A stretch of 64,000 nt of DNA from JBBDXS01 sp040902195 (GTDB taxonomy: Bacteria > Chloroflexota > Dehalococcoidia > DSTF01 > RBG-16-68-14), in the NCBI GenBank assembly GCA_040902195.1, contig JBBDXS010000017.1, forward strand, positions 28,389 to 92,388. Direction: 5' to 3'. A program made the position numbers and the translations under genes. Under the pieces are notes generated by a model that had not been told where the DNA came from, did no database searches, and was given only the letters and a program-made list of their open reading frames with translations. Shown here piece by piece: positions 37,313 through 47,104 of the stretch (positions are counted from its first letter, which is position 1; each line of letters starts with the position of its first letter).

Positions 37313-38776
37313 CTAGAGCGCCGTCTCGGCCACCAGCGGCCCGATGTCCAGGCCCGGCTCGCCGAGCTGGCGCAGCAGCTCCTCGGCGGGATAGCGCTGG
37401 CCGAGCGACCACAGCTCGCGCAGCTTCGCTCCGCCCTCCGCCGTGGTGTACCACGACTCGCCCCACTGGCGCGCGAACCAGGCGCGCAGCTGCGCATCGA
37501 AGGTCCAGGCGCGCAGGTAGCGCGCGCAGTAGAACGCATCGTCCAGGTCGGACAGGTAATCCTCCGGGTCGTAGCGCACGCCGACGTGCGCGGTGAGCAG
37601 ATCGGCGTAGCGCTTGCCCATCGCGAGGACATCCTCGCTCGTGTGCAGCTCCAGCTCGTACAGCAGCTTCGCAGCGTAGCGGCGCAGGAAGTAGAGCTTG
37701 TAGAAGCGCGAGAACGAGACGTAGCCCTGCGACTCCGTCAGGCCCAGGTGCCGTTCGAGCCAGCTCGGGCCGTAGACCAGATGCTCCAGCACGAAGGCGA
37801 AGCCCTCGGTCACAGAGTTGTCGCCGAGGCCGCGATACGCGAACGGCTGGTCTCCGGCGATGTGCGCGAAGTGCTGCGCGTGACCCGCCTCGTGGAACAG
37901 TGCGCGGTAGTCGTCGTGGCCGCCGTGCGGGCTGATCACAAGGTAGATCTCGTCCGGTATCTTCACCGGCGCACAAAACGCCCGCGGCGACTTCTTCGGC
38001 CGCTCCTCCGCATCCACGATCACATTCGATTGCTGATCGACGTCAACACCGAGATCGCGCAGCGTCGCCTCGAGCGCGGCCAGCATGCGCTCGCGCGGAA
38101 ACGACGCGTCGAACTGGGGCGAGCGGAGCAGCCGGCTCAAGTCGCTCCGTTCAGCCATAGCGGGGTCGACGCCCGCCGCGCGCAGCTCCACGGCGAGCCG
38201 ATCGCGGTACGAAACCTCCGTGTCCCAGAGGAAGCGCTCCATCGTCTGCCGCAGCGCATCGAGGCGGAGCGCGCCCAGCGTCTCGCACATCTCGACATAC
38301 GTCGCGAAGCCAAGCTCGCGGGATGTCTCGTAGAGCGCCTTCCAGCGGCGCTGGCGTAGCGGGTTTTGCGTCGCAGTGACCTCGAGCCGCCGGCGGTCCA
38401 GCTCGTGCCGGCGCGACGGGTCGGGCTCGTTCATGATGAGCTGCGACGCCGAGCGGTACGGTATCTGCGCGCCCTCCCATTCGATGCTGTCCGCCGTCTC
38501 CCTGGCCGCGATCTCCTCGGTCAGCTCCTTTGCCGCCTGCTCCAGATAGCCGCCGACGACGAATTCACGCAGGTGCGGATAGCGTTCGTCCTCTGTCTCA
38601 GTCGAAAGCACATCATCGACCGTCTCGCGGCGGAAGAGCCAGGCGTGACGCTCGAAGATTTCCCCGAGCGCCAGGTCGTCCTTCAGCCCCGCGTAGTTCA
38701 GGTAGTACTCGCGCGTCGTCGCGCCGGAGAACGCCGCGGCCTCGCGGTCGAGGCGGTCGAGCAGGTCAGATGGCAT
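37313..38776 (-). CDS. M3-like oligoendopeptidase (zinc metallopeptidase)
   Basis: The 487-residue protein is mainly helical and carries the zinc motif HEAGH (in DYRALFHEAGHAQHF) with downstream acidic ligands in the LGDNSVTEGFAFVLEHLV segment. It resembles M3/PepF-like oligopeptidases and related M3-clan proteins, without a signal peptide, so it acts in the cytoplasm on short peptides. ATG 38776 is preceded by TACGAT (38785-38790) only 8 nt away, a likely leaderless promoter. Longer in-frame extension upstream is not conserved-looking. Confidence 0.85.
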   Translation of the reverse strand: MPSDLLDRLDREAAAFSGATTREYYLNYAGLKDDLALGEIFERHAWLFRRETVDDVLSTETEDERYPHLREFVVGGYLEQAAKELTEEIAARETADSIEWEGAQIPYRSASQLIMNEPDPSRRHELDRRRLEVTATQNPLRQRRWKALYETSRELGFATYVEMCETLGALRLDALRQTMERFLWDTEVSYRDRLAVELRAAGVDPAMAERSDLSRLLRSPQFDASFPRERMLAALEATLRDLGVDVDQQSNVIVDAEERPKKSPRAFCAPVKIPDEIYLVISPHGGHDDYRALFHEAGHAQHFAHIAGDQPFAYRGLGDNSVTEGFAFVLEHLVYGPSWLERHLGLTESQGYVSFSRFYKLYFLRRYAAKLLYELELHTSEDVLAMGKRYADLLTAHVGVRYDPEDYLSDLDDAFYCARYLRAWTFDAQLRAWFARQWGESWYTTAEGGAKLRELWSLGQRYPAEELLRQLGEPGLDIGPLVAETAL

Positions 38777-38837
38777 GATGCGCCATCGTAGCGCATCGCT
38801 TCGCGGCGGGGAACGCGTAACGGAAAGTTCATCTCCC

Positions 38838-38855
38838 CGAAACGTCAACGAAACG
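38838..38855 (+). promoter_or_regulatory. Direct repeat upstream of winged-helix gene, candidate operator
   Basis: CGAAACG-TCAA-CGAAACG is two identical heptamers with an 11-bp period, 22 nt before the gene. This is the arrangement bound by tandem OmpR/PhoB-type winged helices. Confidence 0.5.
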
Positions 38856-38876
38856 CAGGCGCAACGTTCGTCACCT

Positions 38877-39212
38877 ATGCTGCCTCGTATGGGACCCATC
38901 ATGCTGGGCAACCTGGTGCTCGACCGGGAGCGCTACGAGGTCCGTATCGACGGGCGGCGCGTGGATCTGACGTTTATGGAGTTCGCGCTGCTGGACGAAC
39001 TCGTCCGGCGGCCCGGACTCGTCGTGCTTCAGGAGGAGTTGCTTGGCGCCTTATGGGGAGACGCATCGCCGAAGCTGGCCGGCCGGCTTCGTGTACAAAT
39101 GTCCCGCTTACGAAAGAAGCTGGAGGACAGCACCCCGTGGTCGATCCGCACCGTGAAGAAACGTGGTTACGCCCTGACCAACGTGTCGGACCAGAGAAAC
39201 GGAGTAGGATAG
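38877..39212 (+). CDS. Stand-alone OmpR/PhoB-type winged-helix regulator
   Basis: The protein is about 111 residues and consists only of a Trans_reg_C DNA-binding domain: LGNLVLDRERYEVRIDGRRV, then LTFMEFALLDELVRRPG, WGDASPKLAGRLRVQMSRLR and the wing WSIRTVKKRGYALT. There is no receiver domain. ATG 38877 or 38889 fits the domain start. A longer frame from 38775 overlaps the divergent gene and is unlikely. It may regulate itself and the divergent peptidase gene. Confidence 0.8.
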   Translation: MLPRMGPIMLGNLVLDRERYEVRIDGRRVDLTFMEFALLDELVRRPGLVVLQEELLGALWGDASPKLAGRLRVQMSRLRKKLEDSTPWSIRTVKKRGYALTNVSDQRNGVG

Positions 39213-39272
39213 TTACATTCTGAGTCCGCAGCGCTTGCTGCCGCACGGCGCAGGTGTCATGATGCGCTCGCC

Positions 39273-39725
39273 GTGCGTATCCAAGACTTCCTCCACGCTG
39301 TCTACGACGCCCTGGGGGCGCGCCTGCCGAAGCCGCTCCGCGACCATCAATGGCGCGTGCGCTGGAGCCTGCTGCAGGTCTACTTCGAGACGGCTTCGGT
39401 GCACTACGAGGTGTGGGTACAGAAGCAGAAGCGCCGCATCGAGATCGGACTACACTTCGAGGGCGAGCGCGACGAGAATTATCGCTGGGCGGAAGCGCTC
39501 GCGCCGCACGCGCTGGAGATCCAGGCGCAGCTCGGGCCGTCGGTCGAGCTGGAGGAGTGGACGCAGGTATGGACGCGCCTGCACGAGACGGTCGAGTTCG
39601 AAGGTAAGCTTACGCCGGAGCTGGCGGCCGAGATCGCCGAGCGGCTCGCGCGCTTCATTGAGGTGCTGGAGCCGATTCGAGAGCAGGAGCGCTCAGCAGC
39701 CGTACTACGTGCAACCGCGAGCTAA
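39273..39725 (+). CDS. Conserved protein of unknown function, paralogue 1
   Basis: The 150-residue soluble protein has a central block SVHYEVWVQKQKRRIEIGLH, then FEGERDENYRWAE and a C-terminal helix ARFIEVLEPI. It is clearly paralogous to the next gene (same block order). I recognise no family. The GTG start is chosen by alignment with the paralogue. Confidence 0.65.
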   Translation: MRIQDFLHAVYDALGARLPKPLRDHQWRVRWSLLQVYFETASVHYEVWVQKQKRRIEIGLHFEGERDENYRWAEALAPHALEIQAQLGPSVELEEWTQVWTRLHETVEFEGKLTPELAAEIAERLARFIEVLEPIREQERSAAVLRATAS

Positions 39726-39754
39726 AGATAAGGGGGCAATGCCGTGAGGAAAAC

Positions 39755-39838
39755 GAGCTACCAGCCCTCACCCCCTTGGGAGAGGGGCGATCGGTTTCCG
39801 CCTCGATCGAGGGCTGGGCAACCCGGGGTGAGGGCCTA
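39755..39838. repeat. Dispersed repeat, family C
   Basis: The element runs from GCCCTCACCCCCTTGGGAGA to GGCAACCCGGGGTGAGGGC. The terminal CCCTCACCCC and GGGGTGAGGG are inverted. It sits exactly between the two paralogous genes. Confidence 0.6.
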
Positions 39839-39846
39839 GTCCCGCC

Positions 39847-40464
39847 ATGATCGCGCTTCGCCTCGTCACAAAGCTCTGCACCCTCGCGGGCGCGCTCGCA
39901 TCGATAGCGCTCCTGCACCACGGACACGTGCAGGCCTTCATCGCGGACGTCTACGCGTCGTTGCGGCGCAAGCTGCCGGCATCGCTGCGCAAGCACAAGG
40001 CGGTCCTCAAGCCAAGCCTCGCGCAGGTCTACTTCGACGACCCGTCCGTGCACTACGAGGTCTGGGTCCAGCGCAAGACGCGCTCGATCGAGATCGGGCT
40101 GCACTTCGAAGGCGAGCGCGAAGCGAACGCTCGCTGGGCCGAGCTGCTCTCGGAACGCGCGCCGGAGATCGCACGCGCGCTCGGACCGAGCGCCGAGCTG
40201 GAGACGTGGACGCGCTCGTGGACGCGGCTGCACGAATCGCGGCCGATCGAAGGCGACGAATGGCGGCCGAAGTACCTACTGACGCCGGAGCTGGTCGAAG
40301 AGGCGGCAGCGCGGCTGGCGCGCTACATCGAGGTGTTGGAGCCCATCGTTAGGCAGCTGGGAGGCCCGACTCGGCGAGCAAGCGCGCCTCGGAGCGCCGC
40401 TGGTGCTGGAACTGCGCCAGCGTCAAGAGCACAGCAACCGCGAGCAGAATTGCGCCGACCTTGA
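39847..40464 (+). CDS. Conserved protein of unknown function, paralogue 2
   Basis: The core (from about GTG 39928, VQAFIADVYASLRRKLP) matches paralogue 1 through SVHYEVWVQRKTRSIEIGLH and ARYIEVLEPIV. The first 27 residues encode a hydrophobic helix (LVTKLCTLAGALASIALL) and may be real or may be upstream sequence. After the shared core the frame runs 37 more codons into the end of the convergent MFS gene, producing a low-complexity tail. The original stop has probably been lost. Confidence 0.6.
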   Translation: MIALRLVTKLCTLAGALASIALLHHGHVQAFIADVYASLRRKLPASLRKHKAVLKPSLAQVYFDDPSVHYEVWVQRKTRSIEIGLHFEGEREANARWAELLSERAPEIARALGPSAELETWTRSWTRLHESRPIEGDEWRPKYLLTPELVEEAAARLARYIEVLEPIVRQLGGPTRRASAPRSAAGAGTAPASRAQQPRAELRRP

Positions 40465-41593
40465 ACGGCGCCACCGGCCCCCACACGTCGCTCGAAACGC
40501 CGCCGATCGCCTGACCGGCCACGCCACCCAGCCCCTGCATCGTCGCGAGCATGCCGAGGACGACTCCCCGGCCCCCGAACTCGGTCGCATCGAGCGCGGC
40601 AGCGCCCCAGGCCGGGATGCTGATCGCGTACGCAAGGCCGGCCAGCACGACAAGGTTCACGGCGAGCAGCGGGTGGTGCGTCTGGCTGAGCAGGTAGTAA
40701 CAGACCGCGGCGACCGCGAGCCCGCCGACCAGAGGTACGTGCCGCCCGAGGCGGTCCGACAGGTGCCCGTATCGCAGCGCCACAAACAACGCGACAGCGG
40801 CCGGCGCGAGCAGCATCAGTCCGAGCACGTACATCTTCGTCTTCAACACGTCGTGCGTGTACACACCGATGACCGGCGCCTGCACGGTCGTCCCGATGCT
40901 CAGCGTCAGCGCGATCGCGGCCAGCAGCAGCACGCGCACGGAACGCATGCTCTGGAAATCAATCGGGAGCTTTTCCGTTACCACTACCCTCGCGTGCGTC
41001 ACGTCACCGAGGCGGGCGCCCCGGAACGCGAAGACGAGCGCCAGCGCGCTAAACGCCAGGCACGCCGCGAAGGCCGCCTGGTACGAGATCAGATCGAGCA
41101 GTGTGACGCCGGCCATGGTACCGATGCCCAGCCCCAGAAGCTGCGTAAGATTGAGCATGCTCAGCGTGCGCCCGCGCGTCGACGGCTCGTGCGTGTCGCC
41201 GACGAACGCCATGATCGACGGCCAGATCGCTGCGGAGCCCGCGCCGAACAGCGCCGAGAAGGCGAGGAACGAGTGCGAGTCCTGCACCTGCAGCATGAGA
41301 GATATCGACAGGAGCGAGACGGCGATGCCCAGCGTCAAGGTGCGGCGCCGTCCGAAGCGGTCCGCGAGCCAGCCGGCGGGTATCTGCAGCAGGAAGCGCC
41401 CCGCCGCGTACAGCGCGAGCGCGTAGCCCGGGAACGCTGTGTTGGCCTCCAACTCTTGCGGTAGGTACTGCTGTACGAGCGAGAGGAGAAACACACCGCT
41501 CGACGCTTGCCAGAGCATAACAGTGACTGCCAGCTCGATAGTCGTTAAGGGGTACGAAGATAGGCGCGATCGAATAGCGTTTCTCATACTCAC
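40349..41593 (-). CDS. Major facilitator superfamily transporter
   Basis: The 414-residue protein has twelve predicted membrane helices. The MFS loop motif GWLADRFGRRRTLTLG lies between helices 2 and 3, and a related one (GHLSDRLGRHVPLVGG) is in the second half. It is most like drug/metabolite efflux MFS proteins. The substrate is unknown. Its 3' end overlaps the convergent paralogue gene by 116 bp. Starts at ATG 41593 or 41587. Confidence 0.88.
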   Translation of the reverse strand: MSMRNAIRSRLSSYPLTTIELAVTVMLWQASSGVFLLSLVQQYLPQELEANTAFPGYALALYAAGRFLLQIPAGWLADRFGRRRTLTLGIAVSLLSISLMLQVQDSHSFLAFSALFGAGSAAIWPSIMAFVGDTHEPSTRGRTLSMLNLTQLLGLGIGTMAGVTLLDLISYQAAFAACLAFSALALVFAFRGARLGDVTHARVVVTEKLPIDFQSMRSVRVLLLAAIALTLSIGTTVQAPVIGVYTHDVLKTKMYVLGLMLLAPAAVALFVALRYGHLSDRLGRHVPLVGGLAVAAVCYYLLSQTHHPLLAVNLVVLAGLAYAISIPAWGAAALDATEFGGRGVVLGMLATMQGLGGVAGQAIGGVSSDVWGPVAPFKVGAILLAVAVLLTLAQFQHQRRSEARLLAESGLPAA

Positions 41594-41666
41594 CCGGGTG
41601 TGTGGCGGAGCTCAGCCTCAGGACGCTCTGTGAGTACTGTCGGCCGAAGAACGTCCTATCTGTAGG

Positions 41667-42632
41667 CTATTGCGGGGACGTATCCATCATAAGGGCAGCG
41701 GCCCCCAGAGCTCCAGCAGCATCGCCCAGGTTTGCCAGGCTTATCGTCACATCGGCAACAACTTGCTCGAAGGCGAGGCTGCGGGCCGTCTCAAGGGCTG
41801 GCCCCAGATACATATCGCCCAGCGCAGTCAGGCCGCCCCCCAGAATCAAGCACTCGGGATTGAAGCAATTGAGAAGCCCTGTCAGCCCCAAGCCGAGTTG
41901 GTGTCCCGCCACTTCGATGACCTCTCGAGCGGCCTGGTCCCCCGCAAGTGCGGCCTCGTGCACAAGCTTGGCCGAGAGCGGCTCACCGTGGCTTAGCTCG
42001 GCCAGCTTCGGGCTGCGCCCGGCGGCCAGCTCGGCTTCTGCCGCGCGCGCGATCGCCGGGCCGGAGGCAAGCGCTTCGAGGCAGCCGCGTGCGCCGCAAT
42101 TGCAGGGCGGGCCGTCCTGGTCGATGATGATGTGCCCGACCTCGCCTGCAGCGCCCGACGCGCCCCAGTAGACCTTCCCGTCAATCATTATCCCCCCGCC
42201 AATGCCCGTGCCGAGCGTGACGTAGAGGATGTGGCGGAAGCCCTTCCCTGCCCCAAAGCGGTACTCGCCGTAGCAGGCCGCGTTCGCGTCGTTCTCGAGC
42301 ACGGTGGGGAGGCCGAGCGCCTCGCCGACAAGGCGCGCGAGGGGGACGTTGTGAAAGCCGGGCAGGTTTGGTGCGTCCGTGACGAGGCCGCGCGACGGGT
42401 CGCACGGACCTGGCGTCGAGATGCCGACGCCGGCCAGGTCGCTCACCGTTCGTCCTGATTGCGCAAGCGCATCTCGCAACGACGCCACGACGCGATCGAT
42501 CACCGCCTGCGGTCCGTCCGCCGCCTCCGTATAGCGAAAGTCCGTCGCGAGAAGGCGGCCCTCGCTGTCGGCGACGATGGAGTAAATCTTCGTCCCGCCG
42601 AGGTCGACGCCCAGCGCGACGCGCTCCGTCAC
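41667..42632 (-). CDS. ROK-family sugar kinase (probable glucokinase)
   Basis: This 321-residue ROK protein has the phosphate-binding GVDLGGTKIYSIVAD at the N-terminus, the GTGIGGGIMIDG loop, EVGHIIID, and the zinc motif CNCGARGCLEALASG. No DNA-binding domain is present, so it is an enzyme and not a repressor. The GTG start overlaps the glgA stop as GTGA, so it is co-transcribed with glycogen synthase and likely phosphorylates glucose released from or destined for glycogen. Confidence 0.92.
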   Translation of the reverse strand: MTERVALGVDLGGTKIYSIVADSEGRLLATDFRYTEAADGPQAVIDRVVASLRDALAQSGRTVSDLAGVGISTPGPCDPSRGLVTDAPNLPGFHNVPLARLVGEALGLPTVLENDANAACYGEYRFGAGKGFRHILYVTLGTGIGGGIMIDGKVYWGASGAAGEVGHIIIDQDGPPCNCGARGCLEALASGPAIARAAEAELAAGRSPKLAELSHGEPLSAKLVHEAALAGDQAAREVIEVAGHQLGLGLTGLLNCFNPECLILGGGLTALGDMYLGPALETARSLAFEQVVADVTISLANLGDAAGALGAAALMMDTSPQ

Positions 42633-44056
42633 GCGTACAACCCGCGCCGGTCGTGCTGAGCTCGCTCGTAGAGCCGGGCGTACTCGCGCGCGGCGGCGCC
42701 CCACGAGACGTCGCGTTCCATGCCGCGCTCCTGCAGCCGCTGCCAGACAGCCGGCTTACGATAGACATCGAACGCGCGCTCCAGGCACGTAGCGAGCGCG
42801 CCGGCCGTGGGCCGCTCGAACACGAAGCCGGTGCCGTGGCCCTTACCGTCGTACGGCGCGACGGAGTCGGCGAGGCCACCGGTTCGCCGTACGACGGGCA
42901 CCGAGCCGTAGCGCATTGAGATGAGCTGGCCGAGACCGCCCGGCTCGTAGCGCGAAGGCATGAGGAACATGTCGGAGCCGCCATAGATGAGTTGACCAAG
43001 CGCGACATCGAAGGCAATGTTCACCGCGACGCGGTCCGGATGACGCCGCTCGAGCTGCGTCATCTCGCGCTCGTAGCGCTCCTCGCCGGTGCCGAGCACA
43101 ACAAGCTGGAACGGATGCTTCGCGGCAAGCCGCTCGACCGCGCCCGCGACAAGATCGGGCCCCTTCTGCACGAACAGGCGCGACACCATACCGAGGAGCG
43201 GCACGCGTTCGTCCACGGGCAGGCCTAGCCGTTCCTGCAGCGCGGCTTTGTTCTTCACACGCTTGTCGAGGCGCCTGGCGTCGAACTTTGCGACGAGGGC
43301 GGCGTCCTTCGCAGGATTGAAGGTCTTGGTGTCGATGCCGTTCATGATGCCCGTCAAACGCTCGCGGCGGCGGCGGAACAGCGCCGCCAGCGCACCGCCG
43401 AACGATTCGGTCTGGATCTCGCGCGCGTACGTCTCGCTCACGGTCGAAATCTGATCGGCGTGGATGAGCGCCTGGCCAAGCGCGCTATACGCGATCTCGC
43501 GCGGCAGGCTGTTGCCCGGCGTGAGTGCGCGATTCGAGAAGTGGTGCTTGGTCGCGAAGTTCGGCGCGAAGGCCCCCGGAAAGCCCAGGTTGTGCACCGT
43601 GCACACGCGCGGGACCGACGCCCAGAGATGTCCCGGATCGCTCACGAGGCGCGTCGGCAGAAAGCCGGCGTGCCAGTCGTTCAGGTGTAGGACGTCGGGC
43701 TGCCAGCCGAGCTTCTCGGCGCCGGCGAGGAGCGCGTCGGAGAAGGCGAGGAAGCGATCGAGGTCGTCTGCGTAGCCATACGTCTCGCCGCGGCCGAACC
43801 AGCGGTCGTCCTCGACGAGGTACGCCGGGACCCCGTCGACGTCGGCCTCCCAGATCGCCGCGCCTCCCTCGAGCTTGATGATGCGCTTCGCCGGGAGCTT
43901 CTGCTTGCGGATCGACGCGTAGTAGGGCAGCGCGACCCGGACGTCCAGCTTGAGGCGGCGCAGCGCGCGCGGCAGCGAGCCGGCCACGTCGCCCAGCCCG
44001 CCCGCCTTTACGAGCGGAGCCATCTCGGCCGTGAGAAAGAGCACTTGGATAGTCAC
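42629..44056 (-). CDS. glgA: Glycogen synthase (ADP-glucose type)
   Basis: This 475-residue GT5 family enzyme extends alpha-1,4-glucan from ADP-glucose. It has the N-terminal KAGGLGDVAGSLPRAL loop, HLNDWHAGFLPTRL, GIMNGIDTKTFNPAKD, and the catalytic segment PSRYEPGGLGQLISMRYGS. It begins with GTG at 44056, 9 nt after an extended -10 box. The first gene of a two-gene unit with the ROK kinase. Confidence 0.95.
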   Translation of the reverse strand: MTIQVLFLTAEMAPLVKAGGLGDVAGSLPRALRRLKLDVRVALPYYASIRKQKLPAKRIIKLEGGAAIWEADVDGVPAYLVEDDRWFGRGETYGYADDLDRFLAFSDALLAGAEKLGWQPDVLHLNDWHAGFLPTRLVSDPGHLWASVPRVCTVHNLGFPGAFAPNFATKHHFSNRALTPGNSLPREIAYSALGQALIHADQISTVSETYAREIQTESFGGALAALFRRRRERLTGIMNGIDTKTFNPAKDAALVAKFDARRLDKRVKNKAALQERLGLPVDERVPLLGMVSRLFVQKGPDLVAGAVERLAAKHPFQLVVLGTGEERYEREMTQLERRHPDRVAVNIAFDVALGQLIYGGSDMFLMPSRYEPGGLGQLISMRYGSVPVVRRTGGLADSVAPYDGKGHGTGFVFERPTAGALATCLERAFDVYRKPAVWQRLQERGMERDVSWGAAAREYARLYERAQHDRRGLYA

Positions 44057-44065
44057 GTTATAGGC

Positions 44066-44074
44066 ATCATAGCA
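44066..44074 (-). promoter_or_regulatory. Extended -10 promoter of glgA, leaderless type
   Basis: TGC plus TATGAT (44066-44071 on the minus strand) stands 9 nt before the GTG. This is identical to the sequence before sir2 and mcmB. No clear -35 is present. Confidence 0.55.
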
Positions 44075-44144
44075 AGCGGGCGGATTCGTATCTCCCGCGC
44101 GTTCGATTCCTGAACCCCAACGTCATCCCGCTTTGAACGCAACG

Positions 44145-44216
44145 AGCCGGGCGCCAGAGGCGCCCCGCGAATGGATCCCAGCCATCGCTATGTACTCGAC
44201 GCATATNNNNNNNNNN
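44145..44216. other. Assembly gap of 10 N with repeated hairpin arms on both sides
   Basis: Bases 44207-44216 are N. The left flank has AGCCGGGCGCC then AGA and GGCGCCCC (44145-44166). The right flank has AGCCGGGCGCC-TGA-GGCGCCCGGCT (44217-44241). The two sides share an 11-bp arm, so the join may have been made at a repeat. The true gap size is unknown. Confidence 0.9.
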
Positions 44217-44241
44217 AGCCGGGCGCCTGAGGCGCCCGGCT
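44217..44241 (-). terminator. Probable terminator of groEL
   Basis: A perfect 11-bp inverted repeat with a 3-nt loop lies 25 nt after the groEL stop. The following bases on the minus strand fall in the N gap, so a T-tract cannot be checked. Confidence 0.6.
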
Positions 44242-44266
44242 CTGCGGATGTTTGATCTCGCTTCGG

Positions 44267-45935
<1,669 letters not shown>

Positions 45936-46091
45936 CTATATGTAACGCAAGTCAAGCGGAGGGCGCAAGGGGAGTGGAGGCCGGCGCGGAATCGAGCGAG
46001 GGAACATCGCTCCCGAGCAGGCCGCCCGATCGAGGCCGCCCGATCGAGGCTGGCGCGCCCGTCCTTGCTCGGCGACGAACGTTGGTGGTCT

Positions 46092-46913
46092 CTAGCCTTC
46101 TTCGCCTTCCGGCCCGGGGCCCAGGCCCGCCTGGCCACGGCGCTTCATGATGCCGGAGAACGCTTCCGGATCGACTTTGAGGACGGCGGCGTAGCGGCGC
46201 GCGTTCTGGAGAAAGCGCTCCTCGCCCGTCCGGCGGAACTGGTTGAAGTTGTCCAGCATCTTGTCGGCTATCAGATTCAAGTCGAAGCCGTTCACGTAGC
46301 GGTCGCTTAGCTCATTGAGCGCGTCCACATACAACTCGAAGTACGCCGAGAGCTTACCAAGCAACTCGCGCTGCTTTGTGAACTCGGCCAGCTCGTGGCG
46401 CGAAGCGAGCAGATAGAAGCGCTTGCCTGTGGAGACGTAGTAGCCGCGGTCGACGAACGAGGCGGCCTTACGCCGTCCGCGCCGCCCGCGGAGCGCGCGC
46501 GGAAAGACGCCCGTAACGAAGAGGGAGTTATCGGCGTATTTGCGATAGGCCTCGAACAAGTTCTGGAAGCGGCCCGGCTGACGGATCTCCCGCATCAGGT
46601 CGGACAGGTAGAAGAGGCTCATCTTGCCGCCGCGATCGATCGGGAACAGCTCGCGTGTGTAGAGATGGCGCTCGAGGAGCTGCCCCAAGTACTCGACCAC
46701 CGAGGCGTCGGTGCTGCGCCGCTGGACGTAGAGGACCTTGATGACAAAGAGATCGAAAAGGGCGCGAGTGGAGACGGCCGTGATCTCGCCGATGTCGTCG
46801 TAGAAGACGCTGATCAGGTCGTCGACGCGGCGCGCGAAGGCGCGGTCGGCCATGTTCTCGCCGTCGTGGCCGGCGATGACGTCCTTCAGCTCGCGGACTT
46901 CGGTCTCCAGCAT
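46092..46913 (-). CDS. Conserved protein of unknown function
   Basis: The 273-residue soluble, mainly helical protein has regularly spaced aromatic and charged residues (LFDLFVIKVLYVQRRSTDAS, YLGQLLERHLYTRELFP, MSLFYLSDLMREI, FVDRGYYVSTGKRFYLL). There is no signal peptide or membrane helix. The C-terminus is a Gly/Pro/Glu-rich tail. It lies alone between groEL and citrate synthase. I recognise no domain. Confidence 0.7.
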   Translation of the reverse strand: MLETEVRELKDVIAGHDGENMADRAFARRVDDLISVFYDDIGEITAVSTRALFDLFVIKVLYVQRRSTDASVVEYLGQLLERHLYTRELFPIDRGGKMSLFYLSDLMREIRQPGRFQNLFEAYRKYADNSLFVTGVFPRALRGRRGRRKAASFVDRGYYVSTGKRFYLLASRHELAEFTKQRELLGKLSAYFELYVDALNELSDRYVNGFDLNLIADKMLDNFNQFRRTGEERFLQNARRYAAVLKVDPEAFSGIMKRRGQAGLGPGPEGEEG

Positions 46914-47004
46914 GAGCTCGTCAACCTGGTCTGGATCGTATCAGAATGATCGGCAGGCTGACACGCCGCAGGAATGAGGGAGGGCCCCTACGATGCGAAG
47001 GTGG

Positions 47005-47098
47005 TGACACCCTCACCCCGCGTTGGTGGGCAAGTACGTGAGGAGCGATGAGAGATCGCCCCTCTCCCTCTGCGGGGGAGCGGGAACGGGGGTGAGAA
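47005..47098. repeat. Dispersed repeat, family C
   Basis: The segment runs from CACCCTCACCCCGCGTTGGT to CGGGAACGGGGGTGAG with inverted ends. Internal CCCCTCTCCCTCTGCGGGGG resembles the copies at 11089 and 39755. Confidence 0.55.
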
Positions 47099-47104
47099 GT
47101 TACG

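Noticed and set aside
44085..44130. Possible tRNA (GTTCGATTCC-like T-loop)
   Set aside because: No acceptor stem, D-arm or anticodon arm could be folded around it.
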